Source: BOG-908 sp964242115 (lineage in GTDB: Bacteria > Pseudomonadota > Alphaproteobacteria > Acetobacterales > Acetobacteraceae). From it: 64,000 nt of DNA. The stretch spans positions 124,001 to 188,000 of the forward strand of contig CAXSZX010000002.1 in NCBI GenBank assembly GCA_964242115.1. The letters run 5' to 3'. The first letter of the stretch is position 1. Every line of letters begins with the position of its first letter. Below the pieces are notes generated by a model that ran no database searches, was not told where the DNA came from, and worked only from the letters and a program-made list of their open reading frames with translations. Shown here piece by piece: positions 15,996-22,938 of this stretch. Position numbers and translations under genes: made by a program.

Positions 15996-16788
15996 TCGCC
16001 GGCGCCGGCGCGGCAGACGTCAAGTAAAGCGTCACCTGCCCAAGGATGTTGTTGTCGAACGCTACCCGCACCGGCACCGGCGGCGCGTCGGGCAGCACCG
16101 GCGCCAGCCATGCGGTGCCGTGCCGCGGCTTGCGCAGGCTGGCCTGGTTCTCGTTCGTCACGAACCCGGCCAGTTGCTGTCCGTCGAAATCGCAGCGCAG
16201 CGCCGGCCCGGCGAACATCGACTTGTCGGTGCGCGGCAGGCTCTCCGTCCCCGACGTGTGCGAGGTCTGCACCGCCAGGCGGCGCCCGTCAAAGGTCGTG
16301 ACGGTGCCGTCGCAGCGCCCGGTGGTGGCTACGTCGTGGACCAGCATAACCACCGCACTCAGCGTGTCGATCGTGTGCTTCGTCTGGTCCGGCGGCACGG
16401 CCGTCCGTTCGCGTTCCACCGGCGGGGTCAGCACTTGCACCACCGGGTTGCCGTCAGCGTAGGCGATCCGCGTCTCCCGCGCGGTCCCGCGCAGGTGCCC
16501 GGTGCCGCTGAACAGGCTGGGTGCCGCCCGGTCGCCCTGGAAACTGCCCGCCACCTCGCTGTCGTTGTCGGTGCGAAGCATCCAGGCGGCCATCCCGGCG
16601 GTGTGGAAGGTGATGTGCGCGCCGTAGCCGGTAGGCGTCATGTTCAGCGTGCCGGCAAATTTCAGCACCGTAAACCCGTGCGAGAACCCGGTATATTCGA
16701 CGCTATAGCCTCCGGCCGGCGCCGCCAGTCCGCTGGCCAGCGCCAGGGTCGGGCAGCAGAGAGCGGTGGTGAGCAGGATCTTGTGCAT
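15991..16788 (-). CDS. Exported DUF3108 domain protein
   Basis: A 265-residue protein with a signal peptide (cleavage near LALASG, residue 19). YSVEYTGFSHGFTVLKFAGTLNM matches the N-terminal DUF3108 pattern of periplasmic beta-barrel-like proteins, and the C-terminus has PVRVAFDNNILGQVTLYLT, also typical. Members are predicted periplasmic proteins of unknown role. The gene is divergent from the chemoreceptor-like gene at 16927 and separated from gabD by repeat copy 6. Confidence 0.75.
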   Translation of the reverse strand: MHKILLTTALCCPTLALASGLAAPAGGYSVEYTGFSHGFTVLKFAGTLNMTPTGYGAHITFHTAGMAAWMLRTDNDSEVAGSFQGDRAAPSLFSGTGHLRGTARETRIAYADGNPVVQVLTPPVERERTAVPPDQTKHTIDTLSAVVMLVHDVATTGRCDGTVTTFDGRRLAVQTSHTSGTESLPRTDKSMFAGPALRCDFDGQQLAGFVTNENQASLRKPRHGTAWLAPVLPDAPPVPVRVAFDNNILGQVTLYLTSAAPAPAK

Positions 16789-16926
16789 CGGCCGGTTCTG
16801 CGGCCTCGGTCGGCATGAGGCAAGCCGGTGCTACGACCGTTCCGCCCGATCCGCGGTCCGTCGTTAAGTTTTCCCAAACCTCTCAGGGCTAAATGTTACG
16901 CCAACCTAACCTCCCCCGAGGTCGCC

Positions 16927-18198
16927 ATGTTCAACTCCTCACCCGCTTATGCCGATACGCCGGCTGGCGCTGCCACCGCACCCTCCCGGCTGCCGCACGT
17001 CCTGGACCTGACCTTCGGCCTCATCGCCGTGCTGACCGCCATCGGCGTCTGGACAGGCCTGTCGCTGAGCGGGACATACGGCCCGCAAACCATGGCGGTC
17101 GTCTCGTTGCTGGGCGCCCTGGTCCCGGCTTTTGCCGGTCTTCTGCTCGTGCACCAGGCAGCCGAACAGCCCCATCTCGGCGCCTCTCGCATCTACAACC
17201 AGCTCCGCCAGCGCCTGGAGGCCGGATCGTCTGCAGCGGCCGGCAACCCGGACGAGGACGTCTATCAGAGCATCGCCAATCTCACGGCGGACGCGGTGTT
17301 CCGGGTCGGCCGCCTGGCAGCCCATCGCGAGCACCTCGAAGGTGCAGCCACCACCGCCAACGAGGCGCTGCAGGCCGGCCGCGACCACGCCAGCCAGCTC
17401 GCCTCGCGGCTGCGCCGGGACGGCGAGACGGCGGCCGACGCTGCGTCCGGGCTCATCACCGTCTCCGCCCGTCTGCACCAGGACGCCACCGCCACACACC
17501 AGGGATCGCTGGCTGCAGAGCAGGCCGTCTCCGGCCTGATCGACCGCACCATTGGCCTGACAGCCGCCATCTCCACGGTCACCGCGCAGATCGGGCGCAT
17601 GTCGGACGTGGCCACCCGCGGGGCGGAGACGGCCTTCGGCGCCCAGCGCAGCCTGCTCGGCCTGAACGACAAGGTTGTGGTGCTCAGCCGCAGCGCAGAC
17701 CAGATTGCCCGCGTGCTGGAGATGGCCGGCCATTGCGGCCTGGCCGCCAGCGCGCAAGCCGCAGGCGGCGGCACGGAACACCGCGTCAGTGCGGACCTCG
17801 CCGCCAACCTGCACCAGATGGCATCCAGCGCGGACCAGGCGCTGGCAGCGATGCAGGCGATGGTTGCCGGCCTGCGGTCGGAGGCGGCGCTGGCCAGCCG
17901 CCGCGTCGCCGAACTATCCGAACTGATCCACGGCCAGCACGAACTCGGCAACGCGCTGAACCATGCGATCGAACAGCAGGGCCGCGAGGTCGCGCAGGTG
18001 CTGACGCTGGTCAACGAGACGCGGGCCGGCGTGGCCATGGTGCGCGCCGGCGCCGACGCTGTAGCTACCGGCAGCGCAAACCGCTTGGCAGGTGCGGAGA
18101 CGTTGCGCGGTGTGGCCAACCGGATACCGGGCCACGCGGACACCATTGCCGAGATCCTGCGTGGGATACCGGATTTCATGCCGCCAACGGAGTTTTAG
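16927..18198 (+). CDS. Membrane-anchored chemoreceptor-like coiled-coil protein
   Basis: A 423-residue protein from ATG 16927 (GAGG upstream); a longer reading from 16828 is possible but has no better start. Two hydrophobic helices occupy about residues 28-48 and 55-75, and almost all the rest is Ala/Gln/Glu-rich helix predicted to form long coiled coils. This resembles the cytoplasmic part of methyl-accepting chemotaxis proteins, but I do not see the highly conserved hairpin-tip motif, so it may not signal to CheA. Filament-like scaffold or divergent receptor are the alternatives. Repeat copy 7 begins at its TAG stop. Confidence 0.6.
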   Translation: MFNSSPAYADTPAGAATAPSRLPHVLDLTFGLIAVLTAIGVWTGLSLSGTYGPQTMAVVSLLGALVPAFAGLLLVHQAAEQPHLGASRIYNQLRQRLEAGSSAAAGNPDEDVYQSIANLTADAVFRVGRLAAHREHLEGAATTANEALQAGRDHASQLASRLRRDGETAADAASGLITVSARLHQDATATHQGSLAAEQAVSGLIDRTIGLTAAISTVTAQIGRMSDVATRGAETAFGAQRSLLGLNDKVVVLSRSADQIARVLEMAGHCGLAASAQAAGGGTEHRVSADLAANLHQMASSADQALAAMQAMVAGLRSEAALASRRVAELSELIHGQHELGNALNHAIEQQGREVAQVLTLVNETRAGVAMVRAGADAVATGSANRLAGAETLRGVANRIPGHADTIAEILRGIPDFMPPTEF

Positions 18199-18335
18199 GA
18201 AGCGAGGCCTGCTTTTTCGAGAAAAAGAAGCAAGAAGCTTTCGTCTCCGCTGTCGCGCGTTCACCGGAAAGGCTCGCGACAGCCAAGACAGAAGTTTTTG
18301 GTTCTTTTTTCAAAAAAGAACCGCTTTCTTCCTTT
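18198..18335 (+). repeat. Intergenic hairpin repeat, copy 7 (Q left, P right)
   Basis: GAAGCGAGGCCTGCTTTTTC with GAGAAAAAGAAGC forms the Q arm and GGTTCTTTTTT/AAAAAAGAACC the P arm. The centre has GCTGTCGCG (18259-18267) and GCTCGCGACAGC on the other side, an almost complete palindrome. Confidence 0.85.
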
Positions 18336-18384
18336 GGCCGCTCCAACCCTGCTAACCTGAGCGCCCTCCCGCAAGGCGCCAGAC

Positions 18385-19758
18385 GTGACCGACCTGACAA
18401 GCGGCCCGATCGCCAAACACATCGTCAGCATGGCCGCCTTCATCGCCATGGGGCTCGTCTTTCAGTCCGCCTACTTTCTGGTGGACCTCTACTTCGTCTC
18501 CCAACTCGGCAAGGACGCCATCGCCGGCGTGGCCTCGTCCGGCGGCGTGTTCTATCTCGCACTGGCCGCCAGCCAACTCATCGGCGTCGGCAGCCTGTCG
18601 CTGGTCTCCCAGGCGGTCGGGCGGCGAGACCACGCCTATGCCGGCCTGGTGTTCAACCAGGTGCTCGGCATGGCGCTGATCGCCGCGGTGGCCACGTTGC
18701 TGACCGGCTACGTGTTGGCCGGTGCTGCCTCTCGCCTGCTCGCCGCAGACATGCCCACTGCCGCGTTCGGGCGCGCCTACCTCTACGGGTTCCTACCCTC
18801 CCTGGCCTGCATGTTCCCCGGGACCGCCCTGGGCGCCTCGCTCCGCGCCACCGGCGTGGTCCGCCCGACGATGCTGCTGCAGACGGCTTCTGTCCTGCTG
18901 AACGTGCTGCTGGCGCCGGTGCTGATCGCCGGCTGGGGCACCGGCCACCCGCTCGGCGCTTTCGGCGCCGGTCTGGCCAGTTCCATCGCCGCAACCGTCA
19001 GCACCGTCGCCATTGCCCTGCTGCTGCCGCGCTTTCAGACCGTTTTGCACGCCAAGCGCGCCGAAATGGCGCCCCGGCTGGCCGTCTGGCTCAGCCTGGC
19101 CAAAGTGGGCCTGCCCGCAGCAGGCGAGTTCCTGCTGCTCTTCTTGGTCACGTCGGTCATCTACTGGTCCATCCGGCGCTACGGGCCAGTGGCGCAGGCC
19201 GGCTACGGCATCGGCGCGCGAGTCATGCAGGCAATGTTCCTGCCGACCATGGCGATCTCGTTCGCTGCGGCACCAATCGCCGGACAGAACTACGGCGCCA
19301 GGCAGCGCGCCCGCGTGCTCGAGACGTTCCGCACGTCCCTTCTGATGGGCATCGGCGTGATGCTGGTACTGACCGCAAGCTGCCAGTGGCGCCCGGAACT
19401 ATTCGTTCGCCCGTTCAGCAGCGACCCCGCCGTCCTCGCCGTCTCGGCAGTCTACCTCCGTACGATCTCGGTGAACTTCGTGGCCGTCGGCGCGGTCTTC
19501 GCCTGCTCGGGCATGTTCCAGGCGATCGGCGACACGCGGCCGTCTTTCGTCAGCAGCGCCAGCCGCCTGTTCACCTACGTTGTACCGTGCCTGTTCCTGG
19601 CGCAGTACCCGACAGCGAAACTCGTGGATTTTTGGTACCTGTCGATTCTGTCTGCAGGCGTGCAGGCGGCGTTCAGCCTTTGGCTGCTGCGGCGAGCGTT
19701 CCGCACACGGCTGCCGGTCGAGGCAAGCGACACGACCGTTCTGCAGGCGACTAGCTAG
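18385..19758 (+). CDS. MATE family multidrug/toxin exporter
   Basis: A 457-residue polytopic membrane protein with about twelve helices in two homologous halves. The first half starts GPIAKHIVSMAAFIAMG...YFLVDLYFVSQLG and has GVGSLSLVSQAVGR; the second has QAGYGIGARVMQAMFLPTMAISFAAAPIAGQNYG, the classic MATE motif, and ACSGMFQAIGDTRPSF. Such carriers export cationic compounds using Na+ or H+ gradients. The start is GTG 18385. It ends convergently to selO, with two adjacent repeat copies between the stops. Confidence 0.9.
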   Translation: MTDLTSGPIAKHIVSMAAFIAMGLVFQSAYFLVDLYFVSQLGKDAIAGVASSGGVFYLALAASQLIGVGSLSLVSQAVGRRDHAYAGLVFNQVLGMALIAAVATLLTGYVLAGAASRLLAADMPTAAFGRAYLYGFLPSLACMFPGTALGASLRATGVVRPTMLLQTASVLLNVLLAPVLIAGWGTGHPLGAFGAGLASSIAATVSTVAIALLLPRFQTVLHAKRAEMAPRLAVWLSLAKVGLPAAGEFLLLFLVTSVIYWSIRRYGPVAQAGYGIGARVMQAMFLPTMAISFAAAPIAGQNYGARQRARVLETFRTSLLMGIGVMLVLTASCQWRPELFVRPFSSDPAVLAVSAVYLRTISVNFVAVGAVFACSGMFQAIGDTRPSFVSSASRLFTYVVPCLFLAQYPTAKLVDFWYLSILSAGVQAAFSLWLLRRAFRTRLPVEASDTTVLQATS

Positions 19759-19762
19759 AAGA

Positions 19763-19845
19763 CAAACGCTGTTTTTCGAAAAAAGGGCAAGACGTGCCGT
19801 TCAGCTACCCGCAACAGCGCGCCTGACGTTCGGCAAAAAAGGCGA
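19763..19845. repeat. Degenerate hairpin-repeat copy 8a
   Basis: ACGCTGTTTTTCGAAAAAAG is a shortened arm and CCGCAACAGCGCGC a mutated centre, followed by GGCAAAAAAGG. It lies directly against copy 8b and looks like an older, eroded copy. Confidence 0.55.
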
Positions 19846-19975
19846 GGCCTTCTTTTCTGAAGGAAAAAGCGAAAGACTTCTGATCCTGCTGTCGCGATGG
19901 TTCTGCAGCGCGCGCCTGAGGGAACAACAGTTTTTTGGTGTTTTTTTTCAAAAAAAGAACCGCTTGCTTTGCTTG
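19846..19975 (+). repeat. Intergenic hairpin repeat, copy 8b (Q left, P right)
   Basis: GGCCTTCTTTTCTGAAGG opens the Q arm, CTGCTGTCGCGATGG is the centre, and GTTTTTTTTCAAAAAAAGAA with CCGCTTGC the P arm. It separates the convergent MATE and selO genes and ends next to the selO stop. Confidence 0.85.
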
Positions 19976-21397
19976 TCACTGGGCGGCGGGCACGAGAACA
20001 GTCCGATAGGCATCTCCCATCTGTGCAATGCGCGCCAGCTTCGCATTGAACCCCGACCAATCGTCGGAAGCGGCAATCGGCGCCCAGATCTCCTCCACTT
20101 CATCGATCAGCATCGTGCACGGCGCACCGCCGAAATACCCATGTGTCAGCGCCGACGGGTCCGCCGCCTCGTAGCCGGACAGCAGGTCCTGGAACTGCTC
20201 GAACACCTCGCTTGCGTAGTGCGCCGACGCCGGCCCGGACCGCGCGCGCTGTTCGCTCTGCTTGCCGCAGAACCAGTCGAAGAAAACCTGCTCGAATGGC
20301 GCACCGGACCGCTGCAGAAACGTCCAGAACGCCTCCGACAACGCCGCGTCCGCATCCTCCCCGCACGAGGCGAGCCCCAGCCTGCGCACAACGCTGGCCG
20401 CCAGCTCCCGCCGGAACGCCGGCACGTAGGCGGCCAGCGCGCCTTCCAGCCGCACCTGCGGCGCCAGTGGCAGCAGGCACTCGGCCAGCCGCACCAGGTT
20501 CCACAGCAGCGTGTCCGGCTGCCGGCCATACGCGTACAACCCGGAATGATCGAAGTAGGCTGCGGTAAACGCCGAATCGTAAATTGGCAGGAAACGCCAG
20601 GGTCCGTAGTCGAAGCTCTCGCCGGTGACGTTGATGTTGTCGGTGTTGAGCACGCCGTGCACGAACCCGGCCGCCATCCACGACGCACCAAGCCGCGCCA
20701 CGCGCAGGCACACCGCCTCGAGGAACGCCACAGTCCGCTCGGCCGCATCCTCACGCCACGCTTCGCCGATCGCCACCCCCACCGAGTGGTCCACCAGTCG
20801 CTGCAGCGAGACCGTGTCCTGCAGGTAGGCGAAACGCTGGAACGTGCCTATGCGGATGTGCGTGTGGCTGAGCCGCACCAACACCGCGCTGCGCGTAGGG
20901 GATGGCTCGTCGCCGCGCACCAGCGCCTCGCCGGTCTCCACCAGGCTAAACGATTTCGAGGTGTAGACGCCCAACGCCTCCAACATGGCGGTTGCCAGCA
21001 CCTCGCGCACCCCGCCCTTCAGCGTCAATCGCCCGTCCGCGGTGCGTGACCACGGTGTGGTGCCGCTGCCCTTGGTGCCGAGGTCCAGTAGCCGCCCGTC
21101 CACCGGGTCCACCAGTTGCGCGAACAGAAAGCCGCGCCCGTCGCCCAGCTCGGGGTTGTAGCTGCGGAACTGGTGGCCGTGGTACCGCAGCGCCAGCGGC
21201 CGCTCGAAGCTGCCCTGCAGCGGCAGGAACCGGCCGAAATGCTCCAGCCAGGCTGCATCCGAAAGCTCTCCGAGGCCCAGGCGCTGCGCCCAGTTCTGGT
21301 TGCGGTAGCGCAGGATGTGCTGGGGAAAACGGGCGGGCTCGACCTCGTCGTAGAAGGCGGAGCCGAGGTCGGCGTGGGCGCGTGAGGGAGTGAACAG
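19976..21397 (-). CDS. selO: Protein adenylyltransferase SelO (YdiU)
   Basis: About 473 residues. Homology begins upstream of the first GTG (21112): the frame encodes PARFPQHILRYRNQNW, LALRYHGHQFRSYNPELGDG and RGFLFAQL, all typical of the family N-terminus. No ATG, GTG or TTG exists in frame between the stop near 21463 and this region. The likely start is CTG at 21395-21397, with GGAG 8 bp upstream. Kinase-fold motifs follow: KGSGTTPWSR, the SHTHIRIGTF block, and GFVHGVLNTDN with FDYGPW carrying the catalytic and metal-binding Asp residues. SelO transfers AMP to Ser/Thr/Tyr of proteins and is linked to redox homeostasis. Confidence 0.85.
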   Translation of the reverse strand: MFTPSRAHADLGSAFYDEVEPARFPQHILRYRNQNWAQRLGLGELSDAAWLEHFGRFLPLQGSFERPLALRYHGHQFRSYNPELGDGRGFLFAQLVDPVDGRLLDLGTKGSGTTPWSRTADGRLTLKGGVREVLATAMLEALGVYTSKSFSLVETGEALVRGDEPSPTRSAVLVRLSHTHIRIGTFQRFAYLQDTVSLQRLVDHSVGVAIGEAWREDAAERTVAFLEAVCLRVARLGASWMAAGFVHGVLNTDNINVTGESFDYGPWRFLPIYDSAFTAAYFDHSGLYAYGRQPDTLLWNLVRLAECLLPLAPQVRLEGALAAYVPAFRRELAASVVRRLGLASCGEDADAALSEAFWTFLQRSGAPFEQVFFDWFCGKQSEQRARSGPASAHYASEVFEQFQDLLSGYEAADPSALTHGYFGGAPCTMLIDEVEEIWAPIAASDDWSGFNAKLARIAQMGDAYRTVLVPAAQ

Positions 21398-21414
21398 AAA
21401 ACCTACTCCAGATA

Positions 21415-21547
21415 AGGAAGGCCTTCTTTTTCCGGAGAAAAAGAAGCAAAAAGACCTTTATTCGGCTGTCGCGGACTCGTCCGCACAGCATACTCAAGGG
21501 AACAAAAGTTTTTTGGTTCTTTGCTTAAAAAAAGAACTGCTTGCTTA
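21415..21547 (+). repeat. Intergenic hairpin repeat, copy 9 (Q left, P right)
   Basis: GGCCTTCTTTTTCCGG with AAAAAGAAGC forms the Q arm, GGCTGTCGCGGA with CGTCCGCACAGC the centre, and GGTTCTTTGCTTAAAAAAAG with AACTGCTTGCTTA the P arm. The right edge supplies the TAA of the diguanylate cyclase gene (21545-21547). On the left it borders the leader of selO. Confidence 0.85.
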
Positions 21548-22843
21548 CCTGTCGACCGTCTCCGGCACGCTGGCGACAACGGTGAAGGTGCCGACGCACA
21601 CCCGGTTCCGGCCGGAGATCTTGGCCTGGTACAACGCGCTGTCTGCGGCCTCGAACAGACTGGCCGGCGAGGCACCGGGCAGCACGGCGTAGCTGGCCAC
21701 GCCGGCGCTGACGCTCACCATGCCCTGCGGCCCCAGCCCTGAATGCGGCAGTTCAAGGCGATGCACAGCCAATCGGACCCGCTCGGCGATGTCGGCGCAG
21801 ACCTCTTCGGACTGGCCCGGCAACAGGATTGCAAATTCCTCGCCGCCCAGCCGTGCGGCCAGGTCGGTGGTGCCGCGTAACTGGTCACGCAGGCACACAG
21901 CGATCTTCTTGAGGCAGTCGTCGCCAGAGGCGTGCCCGTAGAAGTCGTTGTAGGCCTTGAAGCGGTCCACATCGATGACGATCAGGCCGAGGTAGGCGCC
22001 GCCGCCGTCGGCTGCCGCAGCCTGTGCCCAAACGGTCGCCATCCAGGAATCGTAGGCGCGGCGGTTCGCAAGCCCGGTCAGCGGGTCGCGCCGCGCCAGC
22101 TCGTCGAGCTCGAGGTTGCGCAGCGAGAGGTCCTGCCGCTGCAGGCGTTCACGCAACATCAATAGGTAGGCGCGCCGGGCTGCGCGCTCCAGCCGCCAGT
22201 TCGCCAGCATCAGGTAGGCGCCGATCGCGACGGCGATGATGACCAGGCTGCGCAGCTCGACCGCGCTGATGCCGGGCTGGGACAAAAGGGCCATTACGTA
22301 GGCGGCGACGATCACCACCATCGCCGCCAGCGCGTAGCCGAACCGCAACTGGATCCCGACGGCGTTGTACACCATCAGCGCCGTCACCCCGGCAACGACG
22401 ACGGGCGCGTACGCCACCCTGGTGATCGAGAACAGGTACATGACGACGCAGGCGAAGACTAAATTGGCCAGCAGGGCCAGCCCCTCGCGCAGCAGCGGCC
22501 GCAGGTTCAGCCGCATCAACGCCGCCGCCGCGAAGCCCACCGGCATGGAGAGGTCGAGGTAGAGTATCCGGCTCTGGCGGGTCACGTCAGGCAAGCTGTC
22601 ACACAGGACAGGGTACAGCAGGGCGCTGAACAGGAAGCCGAGGGCGCCCAACACCATCAGCGTGCGGCTGCGTTCGGCACCCGTATCGAGCTCGAAACGA
22701 TGTTCCAGCCTGTCCGGGAAGCGCAACGACAGCCGCTTGGCCGGGTCGTTCAGCCACCCCTCGATCAGTTCGTCCAACACAGCCCCCGACAACGTCCGAT
22801 GCGGACACAAACGTTCATAGACCGGAAACCAAACAAAAAACAA
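21545..22843 (-). CDS. Membrane-bound diguanylate cyclase (GGDEF)
   Basis: A 432-residue protein. Residues ~60-215 hold about six hydrophobic helices, then a short coiled coil leads into a GGDEF domain with RDPLTGLANRRAYD, VIDVDRFKAYNDFYGH and the active-site signature GGEEF. This predicts synthesis of c-di-GMP from two GTP. An allosteric I-site RxxD four residues before GGEEF reads DLAARL and is not a clear RxxD, so product inhibition may be absent. The start is uncertain: TTG 22843 gives the longest reading without a strong ribosome site, and internal GTG/TTG codons near residue 22 are alternatives. Confidence 0.85.
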   Translation of the reverse strand: MFFVWFPVYERLCPHRTLSGAVLDELIEGWLNDPAKRLSLRFPDRLEHRFELDTGAERSRTLMVLGALGFLFSALLYPVLCDSLPDVTRQSRILYLDLSMPVGFAAAALMRLNLRPLLREGLALLANLVFACVVMYLFSITRVAYAPVVVAGVTALMVYNAVGIQLRFGYALAAMVVIVAAYVMALLSQPGISAVELRSLVIIAVAIGAYLMLANWRLERAARRAYLLMLRERLQRQDLSLRNLELDELARRDPLTGLANRRAYDSWMATVWAQAAAADGGGAYLGLIVIDVDRFKAYNDFYGHASGDDCLKKIAVCLRDQLRGTTDLAARLGGEEFAILLPGQSEEVCADIAERVRLAVHRLELPHSGLGPQGMVSVSAGVASYAVLPGASPASLFEAADSALYQAKISGRNRVCVGTFTVVASVPETVDR

Positions 22844-22938
22844 GACTATGATTTATAAATGAGACAACTGATCACTTGCGACATGCTTCGCCCAAAGTGG
22901 AGCGTGCTTGCCAGCCGCGCTGAGCTTCCAAACCGCAC

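Noticed and set aside
16893..19754. 953-codon plus-strand frame spanning the chemoreceptor-like and MATE genes
   Set aside because: Shifted frame crossing the junction and repeat copy 7; both real genes have family motifs in their own frames, while this product is Arg/Pro-rich.
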